DNA of 5,122 nt from NCBI GenBank assembly GCA_030631125.1, contig DAOVLS010000216.1, forward strand, positions 1 to 5,122. Direction: 5' to 3'. This DNA comes from Planctomycetales bacterium (GTDB lineage: Bacteria > Planctomycetota > Phycisphaerae > SM23-33). The translations under genes and the position numbers were made by a program. Shown piece after piece: positions 1 to 5,122 of this stretch; positions within the stretch are counted from its first letter, which is position 1, and each line of letters opens with the position of its first letter. The notes beneath the pieces were generated by a model that searched no databases, was not told the DNA's origin, and saw only the letters and a program-made list of their open reading frames with translations.

Positions 1-677
1 AATTCGCCGCCGGCGATTTTTTCGCGCGTGCCGATGGCGGAGACGGCGGTATAGACGCCCGCCTCGTTGCAGGCCGCGACGGCCGTACGGGCCTGGGCGA
101 ACGAGCCGGTCGCGCCTCGAACGGCGTCGTGTGCCGCCGGGTCGGCCGACTCGACACCGACGGTAACGCACGTTACGCCCGCCGCAGCCAGGCTCCCCGC
201 CCGCCCTGCGTCCAGGCCTGCGCCGGTGGTGAAAACTATCGTCGCCATCTCCGGCCCGGCGGCGGCGATGAACTTCTCCAGGTCGTCCCGCAGCAGCGGC
301 TCCCCGCCGGTGAATCCCAGCGTGCAGGTCCCCAGCGCCTTTATCTGTGCGATGATGTCGAGGATCGATTCGCCGGAGAGGTTTGCCTGTTCCCGCCCCG
401 CGTAGCTACAGTGTTCGCAGCGGTAGCCGCAGGCGTGCGTAACGGCAAGGTAGGTCGAAAACGGCACTCGGCGGCGGTCAATGACTGCCCGGCAGAAGCG
501 GTCGAACGCTTCCGACGGCCAGGGCGGGAAGAACGTGTTGATTCGCATCTGCCCGGCGAAGCGGTGCGGCTTCTCGTTGCGCATCTGGCGGAACAGGTAC
601 CACAAATGCCCCGCCGGCAACCGGCCCACCAGCTGGGCGAACATACGCAAAACGCGAATAGTCCCGAAAATACTCAT
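1..677 (-). CDS. Radical SAM protein, C-terminus cut off by the window edge
   Basis: The first 225 residues of a radical SAM enzyme are visible. Such enzymes use a [4Fe-4S] cluster to cleave S-adenosylmethionine and generate a radical. The cluster motif CxxxCxxC is at C83, C87 and C90 (CGYRCEHC), after a beta-strand-like stretch STYLAVTHA. The SAM-contacting motif TGGEP is at 123-127, and GVES at 174-177 fits a later barrel strand. The roughly 75-residue N-terminal extension (RINTFFPPWPSEAFDRF near 45-61) is basic and aromatic-rich and belongs to no domain I can name. The ATG at 677 overlaps the upstream gene's TGA as ATGA, with no strong ribosome site of its own, so translation is probably coupled to the membrane-protein gene. 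The barrel fold is clear but the substrate is not. The missing C-terminus would show whether there is a SPASM/Twitch domain with extra clusters, as in peptide-modifying enzymes. Specific family unassigned. Confidence 0.9.
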   Translation of the reverse strand, partial: MSIFGTIRVLRMFAQLVGRLPAGHLWYLFRQMRNEKPHRFAGQMRINTFFPPWPSEAFDRFCRAVIDRRRVPFSTYLAVTHACGYRCEHCSYAGREQANLSGESILDIIAQIKALGTCTLGFTGGEPLLRDDLEKFIAAAGPEMATIVFTTGAGLDAGRAGSLAAAGVTCVTVGVESADPAAHDAVRGATGSFAQARTAVAACNEAGVYTAVSAIGTREKIAGGE

Positions 678-1171
678 GTGATCAAACCGATGCCGCCGGA
701 TTGCTTCGCCAACCGGTTGCGACGTTCGCGGTCGGCCAATGCCCGCCAAACCAGCCCGCAGACCAAACCGGTAATCGCACCGGCCGGTGCTCCGAAGATC
801 AGTCCAAGGACAATCATCGGCACAGCGAGTTCTCCAGCCACAATCATCAGCCCGCCGTGCAACAGGGCCGTCGCAAGTATGCCGACGACAAGACCCCACA
901 ACACGCCCTTGCCGAGCAATTTCACATTAGTCGGATTTTCGTCGGTGATATAGGCGTTGGAAATGCGGGACATTCGCCAAATCCACAGGCCGCCGGCCAG
1001 CACGCCGCCCGTAACACCGAGCGCCAATCCACACCCGTGAATGACGGCATTTCCAAAAGCGAATCCCAAGCCGCCCAGCAGTCCGAAAAAACCGCCGACG
1101 AATCCGCCGGTGACACAGACGAAAATCCCGGTGACAACAAAAGGCCATTTGCGAATCGGCGGATTGGTCAT
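674..1171 (-). CDS. Small four-helix, glycine-rich membrane protein (second of a tandem pair)
   Basis: This 165-residue protein belongs to no family I recognise. It has about four hydrophobic segments (near 10-38, 42-66, 88-112 and 116-143), a polar loop at 67-86 (SRISNAYITDENPTN) and a charged, probably cytoplasmic tail (ADRERRNRLAK). The helices are rich in GxxxG-type spacing (TGGFVGGFFGLLGGLGFAFG, 21-40), which favours close helix packing. I chose the start at 1171 because it overlaps the upstream stop as ATGA and has an AAGGAA ribosome site at 1178-1183, six bases upstream. A longer in-frame reading from 1285 would lie inside the upstream gene and add a non-hydrophobic Arg-rich leader. 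Its start (N..RKW.FV) and second half resemble the protein encoded immediately upstream, so the two look like diverged duplicates. It ends in a second ATGA overlap with the radical SAM gene. No transport or catalytic motif is visible; a partner or anchor for the radical SAM enzyme is only a guess. Confidence 0.8.
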   Translation of the reverse strand: MTNPPIRKWPFVVTGIFVCVTGGFVGGFFGLLGGLGFAFGNAVIHGCGLALGVTGGVLAGGLWIWRMSRISNAYITDENPTNVKLLGKGVLWGLVVGILATALLHGGLMIVAGELAVPMIVLGLIFGAPAGAITGLVCGLVWRALADRERRNRLAKQSGGIGLIT

Positions 1172-1716
1172 TTTGTTTTCCTTACCGCAAAGGCCGCCGT
1201 CGCCCAGAACAGCACGCCGCCGGACAGGCCCACGACCGCCCCCACAATCAGGCCGAAAAGCGAACCGACGTAAAGCCCGCTCCAACTGAATCGCATATCA
1301 AATTCTTCTATTGCGAAGTTTTGTGCTGATATGTGAATTACCAACGCGCATAAAACTCCAACGATAATGCCAATCAGGCTCCCAAGTGGTATCAGGGTCA
1401 GAGGCGCTTTGTTGCGGCGACGAACGCCGCGATTCGCAAACAGCAGCATTGCGATACACCAGACAGCGCCCGCCGCCAGGCCGCTGATGTTGCACAACTG
1501 CGGCGTCAAAGGGTCTTGCAGGAAGTAGGCGATCATGTCCTCCACGTTAAGCAGGTCTCTGGCGGAATCGGCGAAAGAGGATCGCGGGTCTCCCATCACG
1601 TAATAAGTCTTCACAGCCCCGCCGAAGTACCACCCGGCCAGGTATCCGGCGGCGCAGATAAGGATAATCACCGGTACGAACACCCACTTGCGGAGGGATT
1701 TGTTTGACACACACAT
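1168..1716 (-). CDS. Small four-helix membrane protein (first of a tandem pair)
   Basis: A 182-residue membrane protein of unknown family and first gene of the leftward operon. Hydrophobic segments lie near 11-34, 75-95, 105-130 and 146-176. A polar loop of about 40 residues between the first two (KTYYVMGDPRSSFADSARD..) holds most of its acidic residues. The last two helices (GIIVGVLCALVIHIS, then SLFGLIVGAVVGLSGGVLFW) match those of the next gene's product (GLVVGILATALLHGG, then LIFGAPAGAITGLVCGLVWR), including a histidine at the end of helix three. The N-termini also align (NKSLRKWVFV with NPPIRKWPFV). Start choice: an ATG at 1746 is possible but has no ribosome site and falls at or before the likely transcription start. 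The GGGAG at 1719-1723 is only two bases from the ATG at 1716 but eight from an in-frame GTG at 1710, so the true start may be GTG 1710 (reading MSNKSLRKW). The stop overlaps the next start as ATGA. Function unknown. Confidence 0.8.
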   Translation of the reverse strand: MCVSNKSLRKWVFVPVIILICAAGYLAGWYFGGAVKTYYVMGDPRSSFADSARDLLNVEDMIAYFLQDPLTPQLCNISGLAAGAVWCIAMLLFANRGVRRRNKAPLTLIPLGSLIGIIVGVLCALVIHISAQNFAIEEFDMRFSWSGLYVGSLFGLIVGAVVGLSGGVLFWATAAFAVRKTK

Positions 1717-1718
1717 TA

Positions 1719-1723
1719 CTCCC
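1719..1723 (-). promoter_or_regulatory. Ribosome binding site GGGAG that decides the first operon start
   Basis: On the minus strand GGGAG lies two bases before the ATG at 1716 and eight before an in-frame GTG at 1710. The eight-base spacing is the normal one, so this site favours the GTG start or at least argues against the upstream ATG at 1746. The two candidate starts differ by two residues. Confidence 0.5.
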
Positions 1724-1737
1724 GCTTTTAGGAATTC

Positions 1738-1766
1738 AGGATACATCCGGCGTGCATGGGTTGCAA
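1738..1766 (-). promoter_or_regulatory. Candidate sigma70-type promoter for the leftward operon
   Basis: On the minus strand TTGCAA (1761-1766) and TATCCT (1738-1743) are separated by exactly 17 bases. Each matches four of six consensus positions. Transcription would begin near 1731, giving a leader of about 15-20 bases before the start codon at 1716 or 1710. Spacing and position are good, but the boxes are imperfect and planctomycete-type promoters are poorly defined, so this is a candidate only. It lies just outside the symmetric repeat element. Confidence 0.35.
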
Positions 1767-1774
1767 TAAACTAA

Positions 1775-2026
1775 GCACTGTCTGAAAAGTCATTTTTTAG
1801 TCCCATAGGGACGTTTTTCTTAGCCACGGGCGGAAGCCCGTGGAAAATGTCCGGTCCGAACCCAGCCCCGTAGGGGCGTCTTGATTCAGAGACAACCTGT
1901 TACGGTAACAGTATTAAGGCGCCCCATACGGGGCTTGGATATTTGGCGTCGTTCTTTTCCCCGCCCTTCCGGACGGGGCTAAGAAAGGCGCCGCTCTGCG
2001 GCTGAAAATTACTTTTTAGACAGAGC
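1775..2026. repeat. Symmetric multi-hairpin intergenic repeat (REP/BIME- or MITE-like)
   Basis: Non-coding element filling most of the gap between the divergent operons. Its two halves mirror each other. Ends: CTGTCTGAAAAGT (1778-1790) against ACTTTTTAGACAG (2011-2023), 12 of 13 bases inverted. Hairpin A: GTCCC-ATA-GGGAC (1800-1812), mirrored by GCCGC-TCT-GCGGC (1990-2002). Hairpin B: perfect 8-base stem CCACGGGC/GCCCGTGG with loop GGAA (1824-1843), mirrored by a stem at 1959-1978 with one mismatch and loop TTCC, the complement of GGAA. Hairpin C: GCCCC-GTA-GGGGC (1865-1877), mirrored by GCCCC-ATAC-GGGGC (1921-1934). Centre: CTGTTAC-G-GTAACAG (1897-1911). The spacer TTTCTTAGCC (1816-1825) recurs inverted at 1977-1986. 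Stem sequences of A and B differ between halves while pairing is kept, which suggests selection for structure. No reading frame for a transposase is present. A three-base AGC flanks both ends, too short to call a target duplication. Outer borders are uncertain by a few bases. Confidence 0.8.
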
Positions 2027-2101
2027 CCAGGCGCCCGTGCTACGTGGGACGTTGAAAACTTCCCTGCATTTCGCGGGTTTAAGGAGTAGAATTACGCCGA
2101 C

Positions 2102-2106
2102 AGGAG
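2102..2106 (+). promoter_or_regulatory. Ribosome binding site AGGAG of the secreted-protein gene
   Basis: AGGAG ends seven bases before the ATG at 2114, a standard spacing that fixes the start and places a signal peptide at the very N-terminus. A second AAGGAG lies at 2081-2086 but has no suitably placed start codon. Confidence 0.75.
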
Positions 2107-2113
2107 AGAAGAT

Positions 2114-3505
2114 ATGGCAGGTAGAACGGTAATACTTGTGATATTGGTTTTTGGGGGTTCCGTCTTCGCCGCTACGCCGGCGGAGGTCAAGGCGCTGCGA
2201 CGGGTGCGCAGAGTCGAAAAGAACCGCGTCGAGGTTCTCTACCAGTTCGAGGACGAATTTGTAACGCTTGAGGTACAGGCTGGGCGGCGAGGCTGTAAGG
2301 CGGCTGGGGCATGGGCGAAATTCGACAAGGCTTCGAACCCCGTCGCCGTTATCGCCCGCAGCCCGTTCGGCGGGGGCGAGTCGGCGAAAAGTTACTGGCC
2401 CGCCGGCGCGAAAGCGGAATTACTGCAAGGCGTCGTCGAGCCGCTGAAAAAGGCCGGGCTTAAAAAGGTCGTCCTGCCCGACCTGATCGAAGAAAAAACA
2501 GCGGTAGGCCGGGACGAAGCGAAGCGAAGTCCCGGCAATTCAAAAGCCGGGTTGCCGGGGCTCGCTTCGCTCGGCCCGGCCTACGACTACGAATTTGTCC
2601 TGGTGGTAGGTCTGCATCACGAGCCGGTCCCTCACGGCGGCGTCCGCCGGACGGTCGAAGGCAAGGCGGTCTATTCCCGCTCCAGCCGGGTCAATGCGTG
2701 GGCGGTGCTGTTCCACGCTCCGACGGCGACGGCGTTCTGGTGCGCCACGGCCACTGCCGGTGTCGATCACCGCACCGCAGCCGACCCGCTCAACGCCGCA
2801 TCGGCCACGGCAATAGGGGCATTGGATTTCACCGGTATCGGCGCAGACAACATTCCAAAATACATCAAACAACTCGCTGAGCCGAAGGGGCACAATTGCC
2901 TGGATATAGCGGCGATGCTCGCCCAGACGCAGCAGGCAGACGCAGCAGAGGCAATAGTCCGAGCTGCTACGTCCGTATCCGCCTTCAAGAACACGGTTCG
3001 CGTCGTGCGATATGTCAGCCAGCGCGGCGTCGTGCAGGACTACCGGACGGATCGCGCGACAGCCGGGAAACGGAAATTCGTGGAGGTTTCGCAACCTGTG
3101 ATGATACGCGTGTTGTTACTGGAGCATCTTCGCGGCTTTCGCGGCATCGGGCCATGCGTCGTGCTCGCCCGCGTGCCGAGGGATCGCGACTTTCAGATTC
3201 CCCGCATAGGCCGGAGGTGGGCAGGCAGGCTGATGCCGCTTAGCGCAGACGATGAAATTGTACTGATCGGCGAATTGGCTTCCGGCTCTACGGGACTTTT
3301 TTCGCGTAACCGCGTCGCCGCCGTTCGCAATCTAGGTCGATGCCGGGTGCGAATCGACGAGGCAAAAGTGGTAGCCGGGCTTTTCGCCAATCGTAAAATC
3401 CGCAAGCCCAAACCGGGCAGAAAACCCCGCCGGGATTACCTCAAGGAAGCCGGCGCCGCCGCACTGAAGGAACTGAACAAGACGGCGAAACAAAAGATAC
3501 AGTAA
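2114..3505 (+). CDS. Secreted protein of unknown family, interrupted by an in-frame palindromic repeat
   Basis: A 463-residue protein I do not recognise. Residues 1-19 form a classical signal peptide (MAGRTVILVILVFGGSVFA) with likely cleavage after VFA, so it is probably periplasmic or exported. There is no lipobox cysteine. Residues 20-130 look like a small mixed domain ending in LKKAGLKKVVLPDLIEEKTA. Residues 131-157 are encoded entirely by an 81-base palindromic repeat. Sequence of native character resumes with DYEFVLVVGLHH (158-169). Later stretches include GVDHRTAADPLNAASATAIGAL (216-237), written here only as a landmark around the Ala-rich helix, and the strand-like KFVEVSQPVMIRVLLLE (321-337). 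A strongly basic tail (RKIRKPKPGRKPRR, 427-440) leads to a final helix. No catalytic motif stands out. The gene is 54 bases upstream of, and in the same reading frame as, the polysaccharide lyase, so the two probably form an operon. A role with the same polysaccharide or at the cell surface is inference from position only. Confidence 0.85.
   Translation: MAGRTVILVILVFGGSVFAATPAEVKALRRVRRVEKNRVEVLYQFEDEFVTLEVQAGRRGCKAAGAWAKFDKASNPVAVIARSPFGGGESAKSYWPAGAKAELLQGVVEPLKKAGLKKVVLPDLIEEKTAVGRDEAKRSPGNSKAGLPGLASLGPAYDYEFVLVVGLHHEPVPHGGVRRTVEGKAVYSRSSRVNAWAVLFHAPTATAFWCATATAGVDHRTAADPLNAASATAIGALDFTGIGADNIPKYIKQLAEPKGHNCLDIAAMLAQTQQADAAEAIVRAATSVSAFKNTVRVVRYVSQRGVVQDYRTDRATAGKRKFVEVSQPVMIRVLLLEHLRGFRGIGPCVVLARVPRDRDFQIPRIGRRWAGRLMPLSADDEIVLIGELASGSTGLFSRNRVAAVRNLGRCRVRIDEAKVVAGLFANRKIRKPKPGRKPRRDYLKEAGAAALKELNKTAKQKIQ
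2504..2584 (+). repeat. 81-base palindromic repeat inserted in frame within the secreted-protein gene
   Basis: The ends GTAGGCCGGG (2504-2513) and CCCGGCCTAC (2575-2584) are perfect 10-base inverted copies. The arms remain similar inward: GACGAAGCGAAGCGAAGTCCC on the left corresponds, with small indels, to the inverted right arm GCCGAGCGAAGCGAGCCCC. An inner 8-base stem CCCGGCAA (2531-2538)/TTGCCGGG (2552-2559) encloses the centre. The left arm alone can also fold (CCGGGAC 2509-2515 with GTCCCGG 2529-2535). The element is exactly 27 codons, starts on a codon boundary (V131) and ends on one (Y157), and contains no stop in the host frame. The encoded peptide is charged and Gly/Pro/Ala-rich, as expected of a tolerated surface loop. 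Removing it joins LIEEKTA directly to DYEFVLVVG. Such behaviour is known for the Rickettsia palindromic elements; any relation is by analogy only. Confidence 0.8.
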
Positions 3506-3507
3506 GC

Positions 3508-3524
3508 GCAGGCTGGGACGAAGC
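3508..3524 (+). repeat. Possible fragment of the in-frame palindromic repeat
   Basis: Seventeen bases starting three bases after the TAA stop (3503-3505) match the left end of the 81-base repeat (2504-2520) at 15 of 17 positions. The shared core is GGGACGAAGC and the differences are at the second and seventh bases. No opposite arm follows. It may be a decayed or solo end, or chance similarity in GC-rich DNA. Confidence 0.35.
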
Positions 3525-3559
3525 CCCGTCAATTTATCTCAATGGATTTGGAACAAGTT

Positions 3560-5122
3560 ATGACTACCCATGTGATTTTGTTTTTTACCACGATGGCTTT
3601 ATCAGGAGCAACGCAAATGGAAGATTCGACCAAGGTCCTGCTGAAACGTCTGGACCTGGACCGTCCGGGACTTGAGAAAGTCAAAGCCTCCGCCGCCGAC
3701 GACCCGGCCAAGGCGGCGAAGGAACTTTTGGCCTACTACCGCGCGCGAAAATCGGTCAAACACCCCATTGACCGCACGGACAGGAAGAAATCGCGCGGAA
3801 AGTACGCCAGCGAGCGCGATCTCAAGATCGCCAACGACGCCCTTAAGCACATCTTCCTCGCACAGGGCGCTTATCCGCCGCACTTTGTCGGCAAGGACAT
3901 CGACTGGTCCACGAATCCCGTCCCGGACCACGAGTGGATATGGCAGTTGCACCGGATGTACTTCTGGGGCGCCATGTCGAAGGCCTACTGGCACACGGGC
4001 GATGAGAAGTACGCGCGCGAATGGTGCTTTCAACTGCAGGACTGGGCTCGCAAGAACCCGGTTGATCGCAAATACCACTACACCGTTACGCCCTGGCGGC
4101 GGATCGAAGCGGGTATCCGCGGCCACTCCTGGATGAGGCTTTACCAGCGATTCCTGGACTCGCCGTCCTTTACGCCAGAGGTGCTGGTGACGTTCCTGAA
4201 CAGTTGTTATGACCATGCTTCTTACCTGGTCGAGCACTTCACGCCGCAGAACCACGGGCTGATGGAGGCAGAGGGCGCAGGCTTCATCGCTATAATGTTT
4301 CCGGAGTTCAAGGACGCGAAGAAATGGCGCGACAAAACCGTCCGGCATCTCAACGCCGAGATCAAAAAACAGGTTCGTCGCGACGGACACCAGGTCGAGC
4401 AGACACTCAGCTACCATGCCGGGTGCATTCGCTGGTTCGCCCGGACCTACGAACTGGCGAAGGTAAACGCCCAGGCGGGGGCCTTCGGCGACCGCTACGC
4501 CGGGCAGCTGGAGAAAATGTGCGAGGTGCTGATGAAACTGGGCCTTCCGGACGGCTCGAGCGCCCAGTTCGGCGACACGACCAGCCCGGTGCGCGTCCGT
4601 CCGGCGCTGGACAAATGGGCCGGCGCGTTCGACCGAAAGGATTTTCTGTACGTCGCCACCGCCAGCAAGAAAGGCACGCCGCCTAAACAGACCGCCTACG
4701 CCCTGACCGACAGCGGCTTCTATTCGATGCGCAGCGGCTGGGACGAAAACGCTGTCTGCCTGGTGCTCAAATGTGGGCCGGGGCCTTACTGGCACTGCCA
4801 GCCGGACAACGGCACGTTCGAACTGTACGCAGCCGGGCGGCGACTGATGCCCGATTCGGGCACCTACATCTATCACGGCAACCCGGCAGGGCGGAATTGG
4901 TTCCGGCAGACCCGCGTCCACCAGACGCTCACGCTTGACGGTAAGAATAGCGCCTATAAACCGGTCCAGCGACTTTGGAAGACCGGAAAAGACCTCGATA
5001 CTCTGGTCGTCGAAAACGGCAGTTACGACGGGCTGACTCACCGTCGGGCCGTCATGTTCGTGAAGAAAAAGTTCTTCGTCCTTGTGGACGAGGCCATCGG
5101 CAAGGCCGGGGGGAACGTCGAT
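3560..5122 (+). CDS. Heparinase II/III-superfamily polysaccharide lyase (heparinase III / PL12-like), C-terminus cut off
   Basis: The gene runs off the window, with 521 residues visible from this start. Heparinase III-type lyases cleave uronic-acid-containing polysaccharides such as heparan sulfate by beta-elimination, normally after export. Residues 1-19 (MTTHVILFFTTMALSGATQ) look like a short signal peptide. An alpha/alpha-toroid-like helical domain follows to about residue 360 (e.g. HEWIWQLHRMYFWGAMSKAY). Next comes the beta-rich C-terminal domain, with DSGFYSMRSGWDENAVCLVL and then HCQPDNGTFELYAAGRRLMPD. Catalytic candidates are N231 (QNHGL), Y285 (SYHAG), H412 (WHCQPDN) and H454 (VHQTL). 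The Asn-Tyr spacing of 54 equals what I recall for Pedobacter heparinus heparinase III (Asn240, Tyr294, His424), and Tyr-His is 127 against about 130. Relatives run to about 650 residues, so roughly 100 or more are missing. Start: an ATG at 3542 is also in frame, and an ATG at 3617 has the best ribosome site but would remove the signal peptide. The actual substrate cannot be read from sequence; PL15/PL17-like activity is a less likely alternative. Confidence 0.88.
   Translation, partial: MTTHVILFFTTMALSGATQMEDSTKVLLKRLDLDRPGLEKVKASAADDPAKAAKELLAYYRARKSVKHPIDRTDRKKSRGKYASERDLKIANDALKHIFLAQGAYPPHFVGKDIDWSTNPVPDHEWIWQLHRMYFWGAMSKAYWHTGDEKYAREWCFQLQDWARKNPVDRKYHYTVTPWRRIEAGIRGHSWMRLYQRFLDSPSFTPEVLVTFLNSCYDHASYLVEHFTPQNHGLMEAEGAGFIAIMFPEFKDAKKWRDKTVRHLNAEIKKQVRRDGHQVEQTLSYHAGCIRWFARTYELAKVNAQAGAFGDRYAGQLEKMCEVLMKLGLPDGSSAQFGDTTSPVRVRPALDKWAGAFDRKDFLYVATASKKGTPPKQTAYALTDSGFYSMRSGWDENAVCLVLKCGPGPYWHCQPDNGTFELYAAGRRLMPDSGTYIYHGNPAGRNWFRQTRVHQTLTLDGKNSAYKPVQRLWKTGKDLDTLVVENGSYDGLTHRRAVMFVKKKFFVLVDEAIGKAGGNVD
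3604..3608 (+). promoter_or_regulatory. AGGAG ribosome site before an internal in-frame ATG (3617) of the lyase
   Basis: AGGAG ends eight bases before the ATG at 3617, the best ribosome site near this gene's start. Initiation there would give a protein without the signal-like residues encoded at 3560-3616. The starts at 3542 and 3560 have no clear site. The upstream codons read as a convincing export signal and fit the family's export, so I kept the longer form, but this site makes the start ambiguous. Confidence 0.45.

Noticed and set aside
129..953. Plus-strand open frame of 274 codons
   Set aside because: It lies opposite the radical SAM and membrane-protein genes, which show recognisable motifs and hydrophobic segments on the minus strand. 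Its own product is Arg/Pro-rich with no features.
701..1273. Plus-strand open frame of 190 codons opposite the membrane-protein pair
   Set aside because: The product is a polar, low-complexity shadow of hydrophobic codons on the other strand, with no ribosome site or domain.
1775..2026. Reading the hairpin cluster as a CRISPR array or a set of rho-independent terminators
   Set aside because: The hairpins differ from each other, have no regular spacers and are arranged as inverted halves. No stem is followed by a clear T-run at the end of a gene, and the region lies between divergent starts where no terminator is expected.
2034..2048. Small hairpin CCCGTG-CTA-CGTGGG next to the symmetric repeat
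   Set aside because: It needs two G-U wobbles in a six-base stem and has no mirrored partner at the left end, so I did not count it as part of the element.
2052..2092. Possible promoter for the rightward operon (TTGAAA at 2052, TAGAAT at 2087)
   Set aside because: The boxes are 29 bases apart, too far for a sigma70 pair, and no better partner was found for either.
2540..3094. Minus-strand open frame of 184 codons inside the secreted-protein gene
   Set aside because: The plus-strand gene has a good ribosome site, a signal peptide and continuous coding. The antisense frame also starts within the palindromic repeat and has no support of its own.
3602..5041. Long minus-strand open frame (479 codons) opposite the lyase gene
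   Set aside because: The plus strand encodes a clear heparinase-family protein with conserved motifs over the same bases. The minus frame is Arg/Val/Gly-rich, matches no domain I know, and is a composition artefact of GC-rich codons.

Overview
The window (5,122 bases, GC-rich) looks like a chromosomal piece of a free-living, polysaccharide-degrading bacterium. A planctomycete-like host (Planctomycetota, perhaps Phycisphaerae) is my best guess. The reasons are an exported heparinase III-type lyase paired with an unknown exported protein, a small radical SAM operon, and an intergenic region made of 'CCCCGTAGGGGC' and 'CCACGGGC..GCCCGTGG' hairpins, which I associate with such genomes. This assignment is inference; no marker gene is present.

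Minus strand, 1-1716: a tightly packed three-gene operon read right to left. Two small four-helix, glycine-rich membrane proteins (1168-1716 and 674-1171) resemble each other and look like a tandem duplication. They are followed by a radical SAM enzyme (1-677) whose C-terminus lies beyond the window. Both junctions are 4-base ATGA stop/start overlaps, so the three products are probably translationally coupled. A candidate promoter lies at 1738-1766.

Divergent intergenic region, 1717-2113: no gene. Most of it is a roughly 250-base element (about 1775-2026) with mirror symmetry: matching ends, three hairpins on each side in mirrored order, and a 15-base palindrome at the centre. It resembles a REP/BIME- or MITE-type non-coding repeat.

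Plus strand, 2114-5122: a secreted protein of unknown family (2114-3505), then, 54 bases later, a heparinase II/III-superfamily polysaccharide lyase (3560 to beyond the window end) that keeps the Asn/Tyr/His catalytic set at heparinase III-like spacing. The two are probably co-transcribed and act outside the cytoplasm. The unknown gene carries an 81-base palindromic repeat inserted in frame, exactly 27 codons, and a 17-base near-copy of one end of that repeat sits just after its stop codon.

The most interesting content is the two classes of structured repeat, one intergenic and one tolerated inside a coding sequence, and the unassigned membrane-pair/radical SAM operon. No RNA genes, CRISPR arrays or transposase genes were seen.
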